Shown here one piece after another: positions 1 through 9,583 of a stretch of 64,000 bases of DNA (the stretch's first letter is position 1; each line of letters begins with the position of its first letter). Both the position numbers and the translations under genes were made by a program. Origin of the DNA: Novosphingobium profundi (GTDB lineage: Bacteria; Pseudomonadota; Alphaproteobacteria; Sphingomonadales; Sphingomonadaceae). The DNA lies in contig NZ_JABWCU010000004.1 of NCBI RefSeq assembly GCF_018491765.1, forward strand, positions 62,001 to 126,000. Reading direction: 5' to 3'. The notes beneath the pieces are model-generated. The model did not search any database. It saw nothing but the letters and a program-made list of their open reading frames with translations, and was not told where the DNA came from.

Positions 1-964
1 TCAGGTTGATGCGGTGGTCGGTCACGCGTCCTTGCGGGAAGTTGTAGGTGCGGATGCGCTCGGAACGGTCGCCCGAGCCGACCATGGCGCGGCGCGCCTC
101 GGCCTCGGCGCCCTGCGCCTCGTCGCGCATCTTCTCGTAAAGCCGCGCGCGCAGGACCTGCATCGCCTTGGCCTTGTTCTTGTGCTGCGAGCGCTCGTCC
201 TGGCAGGTGACCACGATGTCGCTGGGCAAGTGGGTGATGCGCACCGCCGAATCGGTCGTGTTGACGTGCTGCCCGCCCGCGCCCGACGCGCGGTAGATGT
301 CGATCTTGAGGTCCTTGTCCTCGATCTGGACGTCGACCTCGGTCGGCTCGGGCAGGACCGCGACGGTCGCCGCCGAAGTGTGGATGCGGCCGCCCGATTC
401 GGTTACGGGAACGCGCTGCACGCGGTGCACCCCGCTCTCGAACTTGAGCTTGGCGAAGACCCCGGTGCCCGTCACGTTCGCGACGACTTCCTTGAAACCG
501 CCGACGTCGCTGGCGTTTGCGCTCACCATCTCGACGCGCCAGCCCTGTTCGGCGGCGTAGCGCTCGTACATGCGGTAGAGGTCGGCGGCGAAGAGCGCGG
601 CCTCGTCGCCCCCGGTCCCGGCGCGGATCTCGAGCATGGCCGGGCGCTGGTCGGCCGAGTCGCGGGGCAGCATCGCGATGGACAGCGCGCGTTCGCGCTC
701 GGGCAGTTCGGCCTTGATGCGCGCGACTTCCTCCGCGGCAAGGGCGCGCATCTCGGGGTCGCTGTCATCCATCGCGACCAGCTCGGCCAGTTCGCCGCGC
801 AGGTCCGCGACGTCGGCGGCGAGCCGCGCCACCGGTTCGAGCTCGGCATAGTCGCGGCTGGCGGCGACGAAGGCGTCCCCTTCGAGCGTGCCCGAGGCGA
901 GGCGGGCCTCGAGTTCGCCGAAACGGTGCGCGATCTGGCGCAGGCGGTCGTCGCTGAGACTCAC
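1..964 (-). CDS. prfA: Peptide chain release factor 1 (3' end cut by window edge)
   Basis: RF1 recognises UAA and UAG stop codons in the ribosomal A site and triggers peptidyl-tRNA hydrolysis. About 321 codons are visible; the family is near 355, so roughly the last 35 residues lie outside the window. The catalytic GGQ tripeptide is at residues 230-232, in the context GAGGQHVN, close to the E. coli position. The start is a GTG at 962-964, giving MSLSDDRL; no earlier ATG fits the family N-terminus. hisS ends only 22 bases upstream on the same strand, so the two are probably cotranscribed. RF1 rather than RF2 is likely because it is collinear with RF1 and has no programmed frameshift, but the stop-codon recognition tripeptide was not checked in detail. 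Confidence 0.95.
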   Translation of the reverse strand, partial: MSLSDDRLRQIAHRFGELEARLASGTLEGDAFVAASRDYAELEPVARLAADVADLRGELAELVAMDDSDPEMRALAAEEVARIKAELPERERALSIAMLPRDSADQRPAMLEIRAGTGGDEAALFAADLYRMYERYAAEQGWRVEMVSANASDVGGFKEVVANVTGTGVFAKLKFESGVHRVQRVPVTESGGRIHTSAATVAVLPEPTEVDVQIEDKDLKIDIYRASGAGGQHVNTTDSAVRITHLPSDIVVTCQDERSQHKNKAKAMQVLRARLYEKMRDEAQGAEAEARRAMVGSGDRSERIRTYNFPQGRVTDHRINL

Positions 965-986
965 TGGGCGGCTATCCGAATGCGGC

Positions 987-2231
987 TCACGGGTGGATCT
1001 GCTGGAGGACCTGGTCGACCGCGAGCGATTCGGCGCTGGGTTCGGCCGCCTTGAGATTGGCGGTCGGCACGCCTTCGACGCAGGTGAACGAGACGATGAC
1101 CCTGGCGCCGGCCTTGACCGCCTTGTCGTAGCGCTTGCGCGGGCTCCCGCTGGCGATCATTTCGGCATCGATGCCCTGGAAGCGCAGCGCGGTGATCGCT
1201 TTTTGCGCGAAAGTCAGCGCGGCGTCGTCCTCGACCGCGAGCACGCAGGTGAGTTGGCTCTGTGGTACCAGCCCGGCATCGGCGACGAGCATGGCGAGAC
1301 GTTCGATGCCCGCCGCCCAGCCGACCGCCGGGGTGGCCGGGCCGCCGAGTGCCTCGAGCAGGCCATCGTAGCGTCCGCCGCCCAGCACCGTGCCTTGCGC
1401 GCCGAGGCGGTCGGTGACGAATTCGAAAGCGGTGTGGCGGTAGTAGTCGAGCCCGCGCACCAGCGAGGGGGTGCGTACGAACGCAACCGAGGCGGCGGCG
1501 AGACCTTCGGTGACCTTGCCGAAGAAGTCCTGCGCCTCGCCGGAGAGAAACTGGTCGATCCGGGGCGCATCGGCGGTGAAGGGCTTGTCGCGCGGGTCCT
1601 TGGAATCGAGGATGCGCAGCGGGTTGCGCTCGAGGCGGTCCTGCGAATCCTCGGACAGCTCGGCGCGGTGGTCGCGGAAGTACTCGATGAGCGCGGCGCG
1701 CCAGGCCTCGCGGCTTTCGCCATCGCCCAGCGTGTTGAGCTGGAGCGTCACCCCGTCGGAAATGCCCAGTTCCTTGAGCAGCTGGTCGGCCATGACGAGC
1801 AGCTCGACGTCGACGGTCGGCTCGGGCGCGCCGATCACTTCGGCGTCGATCTGGTGGAACTGGCGGTAGCGGCCCTTCTGCGGGCGCTCGTAGCGGAACA
1901 GCGGCCCGTGCGTCGCCACCTTGAGCGGAGCGAACTGCTTCCAGCCGTTGGTGAGGTAGGCGCGGGCAAGGCCGGCGGTGAACTCGGGGCGCAGGGTCAG
2001 CGATTCGCCGCCGCGATCCTCGAACGAGTACATCTCCTTGGAGACGACGTCGGTCGTCTCGCCCAGCGAGCGCGAGAACACCGGGGTCTTCTCGAAGACG
2101 GGCATTTCCACGCGCTGGAAGCGGTAGAGCCGGCGCACGCGCTCGAAGGTCTCGACGACGTGGGCGAAGGCCTCGGCGTCTGCACCGAAGATGTCCTGGG
2201 TTCCGCGAATGGCCTGTGGTGTCTTGCTCAT
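987..2231 (-). CDS. hisS: Histidyl-tRNA synthetase
   Basis: This class II synthetase charges tRNA-His with histidine in the cytoplasm. The protein is 414 aa, normal for the family. It starts [15 protein letters not shown], the typical HisRS N-terminus, so the ATG at 2231 was chosen; an upstream in-frame extension of 19 residues (FILFPIQ...) looks non-coding. Visible signatures are the motif 2 region LRPEFTAG, the histidine-specific RGLDYY motif and the GGGRYDG motif, followed by a C-terminal anticodon-binding domain. It is divergent from the M61 peptidase gene with about 100 bases between start codons, and is followed closely by prfA. Confidence 0.97.
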   Translation of the reverse strand: MSKTPQAIRGTQDIFGADAEAFAHVVETFERVRRLYRFQRVEMPVFEKTPVFSRSLGETTDVVSKEMYSFEDRGGESLTLRPEFTAGLARAYLTNGWKQFAPLKVATHGPLFRYERPQKGRYRQFHQIDAEVIGAPEPTVDVELLVMADQLLKELGISDGVTLQLNTLGDGESREAWRAALIEYFRDHRAELSEDSQDRLERNPLRILDSKDPRDKPFTADAPRIDQFLSGEAQDFFGKVTEGLAAASVAFVRTPSLVRGLDYYRHTAFEFVTDRLGAQGTVLGGGRYDGLLEALGGPATPAVGWAAGIERLAMLVADAGLVPQSQLTCVLAVEDDAALTFAQKAITALRFQGIDAEMIASGSPRKRYDKAVKAGARVIVSFTCVEGVPTANLKAAEPSAESLAVDQVLQQIHP

Positions 2232-2331
2232 CCGCGCGCGCTTAGCCTGAATGGGGAAAAGGATAAAGACCGTGTTGGAAAGCGGCAATAGATGGTTGCC
2301 AAACCGCGCAACAGACGCAAGGATGCGTGTA

Positions 2332-4284
2332 ATGAAGTATCATGTCGCGCTCGTCTCGCTCTCCGCTCTCCTGTCCGCATCCTCTGCTCTGATCGCCCAG
2401 GACTCCTCCCGAACCACGCCGATGGCCCCGGCGCTGCCGGCCGCCATGCCCGCAGCCCAGGACGTCGCCTATCCCGGCACCGTCGCGCTTGACATCGACG
2501 CCAGCGATGTCGAGCACGGTGTCTACCGCGTCAAGCAGGTGTTCCCGGTTGCGGCGGGCACCAAGGACCTGATCCTGATGCAGCCGGGCTGGCTGCCGGG
2601 CAACCACTCGGAAACCGGGCCCTATTCGCTGCTCGCCAACTTCCACTTCTTTGCCGATGGCAAGGAGATCCCCTGGGTGCGCGACACCGTCGCGGTGAAC
2701 GCCTTCCACCTCGCGCTGCCCGAGGGCACCAAGGCGGTGACGGCTTCGTTCGTCCACACCTCGCCGCTGACCGGCAGTGAGGGACGCATCACCATGACGC
2801 GCGAAATGCTCAATCTGCAGTGGGAGAAGATGAGCCTCTACCCGGCCGGCTACTACACCCGCCGCATCCCCTATAAGACCACCGTCAAGGTGCCCGCGGG
2901 CTGGAGCGTCTACACCTCGCTCGACGGCCAGGCACGCCAGGGCGACACGCTGACCTGGGACGTGACCGACTACGAGCGCCTCGTCGATGCGCCGATCTTC
3001 GCGGGCAAGTATGCGCAGCGCTGGGAACTGGGGCACGGCGTCGCGATGGACGTGGTGGCCGACAAGCCCGAGCTGCTCAAGATCGCGCCCGAGAACATGG
3101 AGCACTACCGCAAGCTGGTGAACGAGGCGCTCGCCACCTTCGGGGCGCGCCACTTCGACCACTACGACTTCCTCCTCGCGCTGACCGACCGCATGGGCGG
3201 CATCGGCCTCGAGCATCACCGTTCGAGCGAGAACCAGTACGAGCCTACCGCCTGGACCGAGTGGGCCAAGATGGACTGGGACCACAACGTGATCCCGCAC
3301 GAGTTCACGCATAGCTGGAACGGCAAGTACCGCCGCCCGGCCGACCTGTGGACGCCCGACTACCAGCAGCCGATGCAGAACACGTTGCTGTGGGTCTACG
3401 AGGGGCAGACCCAGTTCTGGGGCTATGTCCTCGCGGCGCGTTCGGGCGTCCAGACCAAGCAGACCGTGCTCGACATGTTCGCCTCGGCGGCGGCCAAGTA
3501 CGCGGAAGGCACGCCCGGGCGCAGCTGGCGTTCGGTCGAGGACACCACCGCCGCGCCGCAGCTCGCGCGCCGTCGCCCTCTGCCCTACGTCTCGCTCACC
3601 CGCTCGGAGGACTACTACGTCGAGGGCGCGCTGACCTGGCTCGAGGCGGACCAGATCATCCGCGAGGGCACCAAGGGCAAGAAGGGCCTCGACGATTTCG
3701 CCAAGGCCTTCTTCGGCGTGCGCGACGGCGACTGGGGTGAGCTGACCTACGATTTCGACGAAGTCGTCAAGACGCTCAACGGCATCTATCCCTACGACTG
3801 GGCGACTTTCCTCAAGACGCGCATCTACGGCACCAACCAGCCCGCGCCGATGAACGGGATCGCGAAGGCCGGCTACAAGCTGGTCTGGAAGGACGAGCCC
3901 AACTCCTACGAAAAGGGCATCGAGAGCTACCGTGGCGGTCTCAACCTGACGTATTCGCTCGGCGTCGGGCTCGGCAAGGACGGCACGGTGACCTCCTCGC
4001 TTTGGGATTCGGTCGGCTTCAACGCAGGGCTCGTCAACGGCTGCCAGATCGTTGCGGTCAACGGCACTGCCTACAGCACCGACACGATCAAGGACGCGAT
4101 CACCGCGGCCAAGACCGGCAATGCCGATGCCGGCAAGCCGATCGAACTGCTCGTCAAGCGCGGCGATCGCTTCGAGACGGTGAAGGTCGACTACCACCAG
4201 GGCCTGCGCTGGCCCTGGCTGGAAAGCACGACGCCGGGCAAGGCGAACGGTTTCGATCGCCTGCTTGACGCACGCACGAAGTAA
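2332..4284 (+). CDS. M61 family secreted metallopeptidase (glycyl aminopeptidase type)
   Basis: Zinc aminopeptidase of the M61 family, probably periplasmic or exported. The protein is 650 aa from the ATG at 2332 ([19 protein letters not shown]), which gives a clean Sec signal peptide; an in-frame ATG at 2323 is nearly as good. The zinc motif HEFTH is at about residues 323-327, followed by SWNGKYRRP, as in M61 enzymes. The N-terminal part matches the M61 N domain, and the C-terminal 100 residues resemble a PDZ domain ([13 protein letters not shown]). It stands alone between hisS, which is divergent, and ppa. The substrate in vivo is unknown; the family releases small N-terminal residues from peptides. 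Confidence 0.9.
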   Translation: MKYHVALVSLSALLSASSALIAQDSSRTTPMAPALPAAMPAAQDVAYPGTVALDIDASDVEHGVYRVKQVFPVAAGTKDLILMQPGWLPGNHSETGPYSLLANFHFFADGKEIPWVRDTVAVNAFHLALPEGTKAVTASFVHTSPLTGSEGRITMTREMLNLQWEKMSLYPAGYYTRRIPYKTTVKVPAGWSVYTSLDGQARQGDTLTWDVTDYERLVDAPIFAGKYAQRWELGHGVAMDVVADKPELLKIAPENMEHYRKLVNEALATFGARHFDHYDFLLALTDRMGGIGLEHHRSSENQYEPTAWTEWAKMDWDHNVIPHEFTHSWNGKYRRPADLWTPDYQQPMQNTLLWVYEGQTQFWGYVLAARSGVQTKQTVLDMFASAAAKYAEGTPGRSWRSVEDTTAAPQLARRRPLPYVSLTRSEDYYVEGALTWLEADQIIREGTKGKKGLDDFAKAFFGVRDGDWGELTYDFDEVVKTLNGIYPYDWATFLKTRIYGTNQPAPMNGIAKAGYKLVWKDEPNSYEKGIESYRGGLNLTYSLGVGLGKDGTVTSSLWDSVGFNAGLVNGCQIVAVNGTAYSTDTIKDAITAAKTGNADAGKPIELLVKRGDRFETVKVDYHQGLRWPWLESTTPGKANGFDRLLDARTK

Positions 4285-4481
4285 TCGCCTGTGGCGCAGG
4301 CTCGACCAAAGTCGGGCTGCGCATCTTGCGAAGGCGAGGGTAGGAGCGGGGTCCGCAAGGGCTCCGCTCTGCCCGTTCATGGGCCAAGAAGCCTGTTGCG
4401 GCGCACCAAGAGCGCGGCTAAGCCGCGTGCCACTACAGTCATTATCCGCACTTCGCACAGTGTCTACAAAGAAGGATGACC

Positions 4482-5021
4482 ATGCGCATCGACATGATTC
4501 CCGTTGGCGACAATCCGCCGGAAAGTCTCAACGTCGTCATCGAGGTTCCGGTTGGAGGAGAGCCGGTCAAGTACGAGTTCGACAAGGAGTCGGGTGCTCT
4601 TTTCGTCGATCGTATCCTGCACACCCCGATGCGTTACCCCGCCAACTACGGTTTCGTGCCGCACACGCTCTCGCCCGACGGTGACCCGCTCGACGCGCTG
4701 GTGATCGCGCGTTCGCCGTTCATTCCGGGCTGCGTGGTGCGCGCGCGTCCGATCGCGGTGCTCAACCTCGAAGACGAACATGGCGGCGACGAAAAGCTGC
4801 TCTGCGTGCCCGTCGATTCAACTTTTCCTTACTATGTCGACGTAAAGGAGAAGGCGGACCTTCCGGAGATCGTGCTGGCCCAGATCGAGCACTTCTTCAC
4901 GCACTACAAGGATCTGGAAAAGGAAAAGTGGGTGCGCGTGGGCACCTGGGGCGGCGCAGACGATGCGCGCCAGATCGTGCTGGAGGCGATTGAACGCTAT
5001 AACGAGCAAAAGAAATCCTGA
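4482..5021 (+). CDS. ppa: Inorganic pyrophosphatase, family I
   Basis: Hydrolyses pyrophosphate to phosphate in the cytoplasm and so pulls biosynthetic reactions forward. The protein is 179 aa, standard for bacterial type I enzymes. The metal-binding signature DGDPLDALV is clear, and the N-terminal MRIDMIPVGDNPPE and the YPANYGFVPHT segment are typical. Two ATGs occur, at 4476 and 4482; the second is preferred because GAAGG (4471-4475) lies 6 bases before it and the family begins MRID. A rho-independent terminator follows at about 5062. Confidence 0.97.
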   Translation: MRIDMIPVGDNPPESLNVVIEVPVGGEPVKYEFDKESGALFVDRILHTPMRYPANYGFVPHTLSPDGDPLDALVIARSPFIPGCVVRARPIAVLNLEDEHGGDEKLLCVPVDSTFPYYVDVKEKADLPEIVLAQIEHFFTHYKDLEKEKWVRVGTWGGADDARQIVLEAIERYNEQKKS

Positions 5022-5061
5022 TTCGCTCTTAGCACGAGGTCCACTCCCCCATGTGGAACGA

Positions 5062-5092
5062 GGGCCGGCGGCGCAAGCCGTCGGCCCTTTGC
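5062..5092 (+). terminator. Terminator after ppa
   Basis: GGGCCGGCGGC and GCCGTCGGCCC pair as an 11-bp stem (one G-T pair) around a GCAA tetraloop, followed by TTT. It lies 40 bases after the ppa stop. Confidence 0.7.
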
Positions 5093-5122
5093 ATGTGCGC
5101 ACCGTGCGCAGTTTGACGCGGG

Positions 5123-5158
5123 TAAAATAAAACCCCCCGAACCGATTGGCGCGGGGGG
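5123..5158 (-). terminator. Terminator after the WYL gene
   Basis: On the minus strand, CCCCCCG pairs with CGGGGGG around a 12-base loop and is followed by TTTTATTTT, about 40 bases after the WYL gene stop. Confidence 0.65.
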
Positions 5159-5199
5159 CGGAGACCGTAAGACGGCCGGATGACGCGCGGCCATCCGGC

Positions 5200-5526
5200 T
5201 CAGGCGGTGACGGCGAAGACTTCCTGGTCGCTGTCGCGCGGCGGGGCCGGGTCGAAATCGGGCAGCGGTTCGAACTGCTCCTCAGTCACCTGCAGGTTCG
5301 AGAGGCCGTCGAGCTTGAAGTGGCCGAGGCGACGCTCCTCGTCGCTTCTCCAGTTCTTGTTCGGGTTGAAGGCGCTCACGAAAAGCTCGTCGTGGCGGCT
5401 GAACAGGCGGTGCGGGGCGAGCAGCATCTCGGTGCCGTTGTATTCGGCGCGGATGTGCCGCTTGAGCGCGATGGCCTCGATCAGCTTGCGTTCGTTGGTA
5501 GCGTCGGTCTGGATGGCGGTGGGCAT
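5200..5526 (-). CDS. Small stand-alone WYL-domain-like protein
   Basis: A 108-aa protein beginning MPTAIQTDATNERKLI. The segment KLIEAIALKRHIRAEYNG, then LAPHRLFSRHDELFVSAF, resembles the WYL ligand-sensing fold that usually sits C-terminal to a helix-turn-helix in transcription factors. No helix-turn-helix or other domain is present; the last 40 residues are acidic and probably a tail (EEQFEPLPDFDPAPPRDSD). The ATG at 5526 was chosen because the upstream frame is Arg-rich and looks spurious. Neighbours (ppa convergent, gabD upstream on the same strand) do not suggest a role. The domain assignment is by eye and moderate; function unknown. Confidence 0.75.
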   Translation of the reverse strand: MPTAIQTDATNERKLIEAIALKRHIRAEYNGTEMLLAPHRLFSRHDELFVSAFNPNKNWRSDEERRLGHFKLDGLSNLQVTEEQFEPLPDFDPAPPRDSDQEVFAVTA

Positions 5527-5614
5527 GGGGCGGGATAATGGTCTGCGCGAGGGCTCGTGACAAGCGCGAATGCGGCTGCGAAGCGTGCAATCGTCGTGGC
5601 GTTTCCCGTCGCGC

Positions 5615-5653
5615 GCCGTCCCCCGCCGCATCGCGCGATGCACAGGGGACGGC
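5615..5653 (-). terminator. Long hairpin after gabD, possible terminator
   Basis: GCCGTCCCC (5615-5623) pairs with GGGGACGGC (5645-5653), and an inner stem GCATCG/CGATGC sits in the loop. It lies 25 bases after the gabD stop. There is no U run on either strand, so termination is only suggested. Confidence 0.4.
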
Positions 5654-5677
5654 GGCTTGGCCTTCGCCGTGATCCGA

Positions 5678-7129
5678 TCAGGCGGGCTTCACGCCCATGC
5701 ACAGGTACTTCAGTTCCATGAAGTCATCGAGCCCGTAGTGCGAGCCCTCGCGGCCCAGGCCCGATTGCTTGACCCCGCCGAACGGCGCGACTTCGGTCGA
5801 GATGAGGCCGGTGTTGATGCCCACCATGCCCGCCTCGAGCGCTTCGGCCACGCGCCACACCCGGCTCATGTCCGAGGCGTAGAAATAGCTGGCGAGGCCG
5901 AATTCGGTGTCGTTGGCCATCGCGATCGCCTCGGCCTCATCGGTGAAGCGGATGACACCCGCGAGCGGGCCGAAGGTTTCTTCGCGCGCGAGCAGCATGT
6001 CGGGCTTCACCCCCGCGACGACGGTGGGGTTGAAGTAGGAGCCGCCGCGTTCGTTGCGCGAGCCGCCCGCAAGCAGCGTCGCGCCGCCCTCGAGCGCGTC
6101 CTTGAGGTGCTCCTCGACTTTCTCGACCGCCTTCTCGTCGACGAGCGGGCCGATCTCGGTGCCTTCGTCGAGCGCGTAGCCCACCTTCATCGCCTTGACC
6201 CGCGCGGCGAGCTTGGTGACGAATTCGTCGTAGACCCCGTCCTGGACGTAGAATCGGTTGGTGCACACGCAGGTCTGCCCGCCGTTGCGGAACTTGGAGA
6301 TCATCGCCCCCTCGATCGCGGCGTCGACGTCGGCGTCGTCGAAGACCAGGAACGGTGCGTTGCCGCCCAGTTCCATCGAGCACTTCTTGACCGTCTCGGC
6401 CGATTCGCGAAGGAGCTGGCGGCCGATCTCGGTCGAGCCGGTGAAGGTGATCTTGGCGACCTTGGGGCTCCCGGTCAGCGTCGAGCCGATCTGGCCCGCG
6501 CTGCCCGTCACCACGTTGACGACGCCCGCCGGAATGCCCGCCATCTCGCACAGCGCGGCGATCGCGAGCGCGGAGTAGGGGGTGGCCGAGGCGGGCTTGA
6601 TCACCATCGTGCAGCCGGCCGCGAGCGCGGGTCCGAGCTTGCGGGTGATCATCGCATTGGGGAAGTTCCAGGGTGTGATCGCGCCGACCACGCCGACCGG
6701 CTGCTTGATCACGACGATGCGGCGGTCGGCTGCGTGGCCGGGAATGGTGTCGCCATAGGCGCGCTTTGCTTCCTCGCCGAACCACTCGATGAAGCTCGCG
6801 CCATAGGCGATCTCGCCCTTGCCTTCGGCCAGCGGCTTGCCCTGCTCGCGGCTGAGCAGTTCGCCGAGGTCGGCCTGGTGCTCCATCATCAACTCATAGA
6901 GCTTGCGCAGCAATTTCGAGCGCTCGCCCGCGGTTTTCGCGCGCCAGGCGGGCAGCGCCGCCTCGGCGGCGTCGATCGCACGCAGCGTTTCCTCGGCGCC
7001 CATCTTGGGTACGGTGCCCATGACTTCGCCGGTGCCCGGGTTGGTGACGTCGAGCGTCGCGCCCGATGCCGCGTCGCACCACTGGCCGTCGATGTAGCAC
7101 TGCGTCTTCAGGAAATCGGTGTAGGCCAT
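5678..7129 (-). CDS. gabD: Succinate-semialdehyde dehydrogenase (NADP-type)
   Basis: Oxidises succinate semialdehyde to succinate, the last step of GABA breakdown; related substrates such as glutarate semialdehyde are possible. The protein is 483 aa, the same size as E. coli GabD. The catalytic residues of aldehyde dehydrogenases are visible: Glu253 in MELGGNAP and Cys287 in GGQTCVCTNR, with the NAD(P)-loop FTGSTEIGR at about 229-237. The start MAYTDFLK at 7129 fits the family; a 23-residue upstream extension is discarded. No GABA transaminase gene (gabT) or transporter is next to it; the closest, argD, is 48 kb away and belongs to arginine synthesis. Confidence 0.92.
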   Translation of the reverse strand: MAYTDFLKTQCYIDGQWCDAASGATLDVTNPGTGEVMGTVPKMGAEETLRAIDAAEAALPAWRAKTAGERSKLLRKLYELMMEHQADLGELLSREQGKPLAEGKGEIAYGASFIEWFGEEAKRAYGDTIPGHAADRRIVVIKQPVGVVGAITPWNFPNAMITRKLGPALAAGCTMVIKPASATPYSALAIAALCEMAGIPAGVVNVVTGSAGQIGSTLTGSPKVAKITFTGSTEIGRQLLRESAETVKKCSMELGGNAPFLVFDDADVDAAIEGAMISKFRNGGQTCVCTNRFYVQDGVYDEFVTKLAARVKAMKVGYALDEGTEIGPLVDEKAVEKVEEHLKDALEGGATLLAGGSRNERGGSYFNPTVVAGVKPDMLLAREETFGPLAGVIRFTDEAEAIAMANDTEFGLASYFYASDMSRVWRVAEALEAGMVGINTGLISTEVAPFGGVKQSGLGREGSHYGLDDFMELKYLCMGVKPA

Positions 7130-7316
7130 GGGGGTAGCATCCTCTTGGTCATCTTGAGTTCGTCGCGCGCGAGGCGGCGCGATCCGGAAGAACAACAACC
7201 GCGCGACCTGCCTTGCCGGTTCCCGTGGACCTGCACGGCGCGTCTGGCGCGTGGCGCGTCGAGACTATTCGCAGCGCGGAAAGCGGCGTGGGCCGGTGCC
7301 GCCATCAAAATGCCGT

Positions 7317-7607
7317 TCAGGCCTTCACGTCGTCCCACTCGGGATGGCGGGCAAAGGCGGCCACGACGTAGCTGCACACCGGCGCGATTCGGAACTGGTT
7401 TTCACGCGCGTCGGCGACCATCGCCTCGACCAGCCGCCCGGCGATGCCGCGCCCGCCGATCTCGGGCGGGACCAGCGTGTGCTCGGCATAATGGATGCCC
7501 TCGCGCGCGGTCCAGGTGAGGCGCCCCAAGGCCTCGCTGTCGGCGGGATGGGCGCGGTACTCGCCCCCTTCGCGGGTGTCATGCCGGGTGATGGTGAGGC
7601 CGACCAT
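7317..7607 (-). CDS. Small GNAT-type N-acetyltransferase (YjdJ-like)
   Basis: A 96-aa protein of the short GNAT subgroup (one-domain, COG2388-like). The acetyl-CoA binding segment LVPPEIGGRGIAGRLVEAMV is the expected V-x-P-x-x-R-G-x-G-x-G/A-like loop, and the C-terminal PVCSYVVAAFARHPEW matches the subgroup. On its strand AAGGAAG precedes the ATG at 7607 with normal spacing. It is divergent from the threonine aldolase gene with about 63 bases between starts. The substrate is unknown. Confidence 0.85.
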   Translation of the reverse strand: MVGLTITRHDTREGGEYRAHPADSEALGRLTWTAREGIHYAEHTLVPPEIGGRGIAGRLVEAMVADARENQFRIAPVCSYVVAAFARHPEWDDVKA

Positions 7608-7670
7608 GCGATACTTCCTTGCTCATGAGATGCTTGACGCGGCTATGCCGGGCTGGTCTGGCATATGGTC

Positions 7671-8666
7671 ATGCAGTTCCTCTCCGACAATGCCGCCGCC
7701 GTTCACCCCCAGGTCTGGAAGGCCATGCAGGCCGTCGATCGCGCCGATGCGCCCTATGACAACGATGCGCCGAGCCGCGCGCTCGACGCGGCCTTTTCCA
7801 CGCTGTTCGGGCGCGAGTGCGCGGCGCTCTGGGTGGCCAGCGGCACGGCGGCGAACTGCCTGGCGCTGGCTTCGATGGTCCCGCCACACGGCGCCGTGCT
7901 GTGCCACCGTGAGGCGCATATCGAAATGGACGAGGGCGGGGCGCCGGGTTTCTTCCTTCATGGCGCCAAGTTGATGCTCGTCGAAGGCGAAAGCGCGAAG
8001 GTCACGCCTGCGACGCTGGCACGTGCCAGCGCGGGCATCCGCGACGACGTCCACCAGGTCCAGCCCCACGCGGTCTCAATCACCCAGGCGAGCGAGTACG
8101 GCTGCGTTTATCGCCCGGATGAAGTGGCCGCGATCGCCGCTTTCGCCAAGGCGCGCGGGCTCGGCCTGCACATGGACGGGGCACGCTTCGCCAACGCCGT
8201 CGCGTTCCTGGGCTGCGCGCCGGGCGAGGTGGTCGCGGGCGTCGACGCGCTCAGCTTCGGCTTCATCAAGAACGGGGCGATGAGCGCCGAGGCGATCGTG
8301 CTGTTCGACCCCGAACAGGCCGCGCTGCTGCGCTATCGGCGCAAGCGCGCCGGCCACCTGCAATCCAAGGGCCGCTTCCTGGCCGCGCAGATCCTGGCCA
8401 TGCTCGAGGGCGACCTGTGGCTGGCCAACGCCCGCGCGTCCAACGCGGCCGCCGCCGAGATCGCCGGGGCGGCGGGCGATCGCCTGCTCCACCCGGTCGA
8501 GGCGAACGAGGTGTTCCTCGCCTGCACCCCGGCCGAGCGCGCGGCGCTGCGCGCGCAGGGTTTCGGCTTTTACGACTGGGGCGAGGACGCGGCGCGCCTT
8601 GTCACCGCCTGGGACGCCGCGCCCGACCACGTGGCCGCGCTTGCGCGCGCGCTGGCCGCGCTCTAG
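7671..8666 (+). CDS. L-threonine aldolase family protein (PLP-dependent)
   Basis: PLP enzyme of the low-specificity threonine aldolase/beta-eliminating lyase family, which cleaves threonine or allo-threonine to glycine and acetaldehyde. The protein is 331 aa. The start MQFLSDNAA at 7671 is preferred over a Val-Met extension at 7665. PLP contacts are visible: HMDGAR with Asp169, and the Schiff-base Lys200 in SFGFIKNGAMS, where most relatives have TKNG or SKGL. It ends 11 bases before the EamA transporter gene, so the two are probably one transcript; an amino-acid export role for the transporter would fit but is inference. Confidence 0.88.
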   Translation: MQFLSDNAAAVHPQVWKAMQAVDRADAPYDNDAPSRALDAAFSTLFGRECAALWVASGTAANCLALASMVPPHGAVLCHREAHIEMDEGGAPGFFLHGAKLMLVEGESAKVTPATLARASAGIRDDVHQVQPHAVSITQASEYGCVYRPDEVAAIAAFAKARGLGLHMDGARFANAVAFLGCAPGEVVAGVDALSFGFIKNGAMSAEAIVLFDPEQAALLRYRRKRAGHLQSKGRFLAAQILAMLEGDLWLANARASNAAAAEIAGAAGDRLLHPVEANEVFLACTPAERAALRAQGFGFYDWGEDAARLVTAWDAAPDHVAALARALAAL

Positions 8667-8677
8667 GCGCGAGCCCC

Positions 8678-9583
8678 ATGAACGAGGATTTTCTGCTGCG
8701 CCCGAAAGTGGCGCTGCCCTTTCTGCTGGTCTGCCTGATCTGGGGATCGACCTGGTGGGTCATCACCGGACAGATCGGCGTGGCTCCGGCCGGCTGGTCG
8801 GTCGCCTGGCGCTTTGCGCTCGCCACGCCCGCGATGTTTGCAGTGGCCGCGGCGATGAAGCGCCCGCTGGGCATCGGGCGCGCGGGCCATGGCCTTGCGG
8901 TGCTGGTGGGCCTCGCGCAGTTCTGCGGCAACTACAACTTCGTCTACAGCGCCGAGATGTACCTAACTTCGGGCATCGTCGCGGTGATGATCGCCTTGAT
9001 GCTGGTGCCCAACGCGCTGCTGGCCCGCGCCATGCTGGGCCAGCCGATTACCCGGCGCTTCCTGGTCGGCAGCGTCATCGCCATCGCGGGCATCGCTCTG
9101 CTTCTGCTTCACGAGGCGCACGAAGCGCCGCTGGCGGGCTCGGTCTGGCTGGGTGTCGCGCTGGCGCTCGCCGCGATGCTCTGCGCCTCGTTCTCGAACG
9201 TGGTGCAGGCCAACGAGACCGGGCGCAAGCTGGCGATGGTCAGCCTGCTCGCCTGGGCGATGCTCTATGGTACGCTCGCCGACATCCTTGTCGCCTGGCT
9301 GCGCGACGGGCCGCCGGTCTTCCCGGCCAGCCCGCGTTACTGGCTGGGCACGGCCTATCTCGCCTTCTTCGGCTCGGTCGTCACCTTCCCGCTCTACTAC
9401 ACGCTGATCCGCACGCTGGGTGCCGGCCGCGCGGCTTACAACGGGGTGGCGGTGGTGGTCATCGCGATGCTGCTCTCGACGCTGTTCGAGGGCTACCGCT
9501 GGTCGCTGCTCGCCGGCGCCGGCGCAGCGCTGGCGACGCTGGGGCTGATCGTGGCGCTCAGCGCGCGCAAGCCCGCCGCGTAG
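8678..9583 (+). CDS. EamA/DMT-superfamily membrane transporter
   Basis: A 301-aa inner-membrane protein with about ten hydrophobic segments in two EamA repeats. The first helix carries LLVCLIWGSTWWVI, the signature of RhaT/YdcZ-like exporters. It begins at the ATG at 8678, 11 bases after the threonine aldolase stop. Its 3' end runs 91 bases into the opposing SDR gene, so the two genes share coding DNA on opposite strands. The transported compound cannot be told from sequence; relatives export amino acids or metabolites. Confidence 0.88.
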   Translation: MNEDFLLRPKVALPFLLVCLIWGSTWWVITGQIGVAPAGWSVAWRFALATPAMFAVAAAMKRPLGIGRAGHGLAVLVGLAQFCGNYNFVYSAEMYLTSGIVAVMIALMLVPNALLARAMLGQPITRRFLVGSVIAIAGIALLLLHEAHEAPLAGSVWLGVALALAAMLCASFSNVVQANETGRKLAMVSLLAWAMLYGTLADILVAWLRDGPPVFPASPRYWLGTAYLAFFGSVVTFPLYYTLIRTLGAGRAAYNGVAVVVIAMLLSTLFEGYRWSLLAGAGAALATLGLIVALSARKPAA

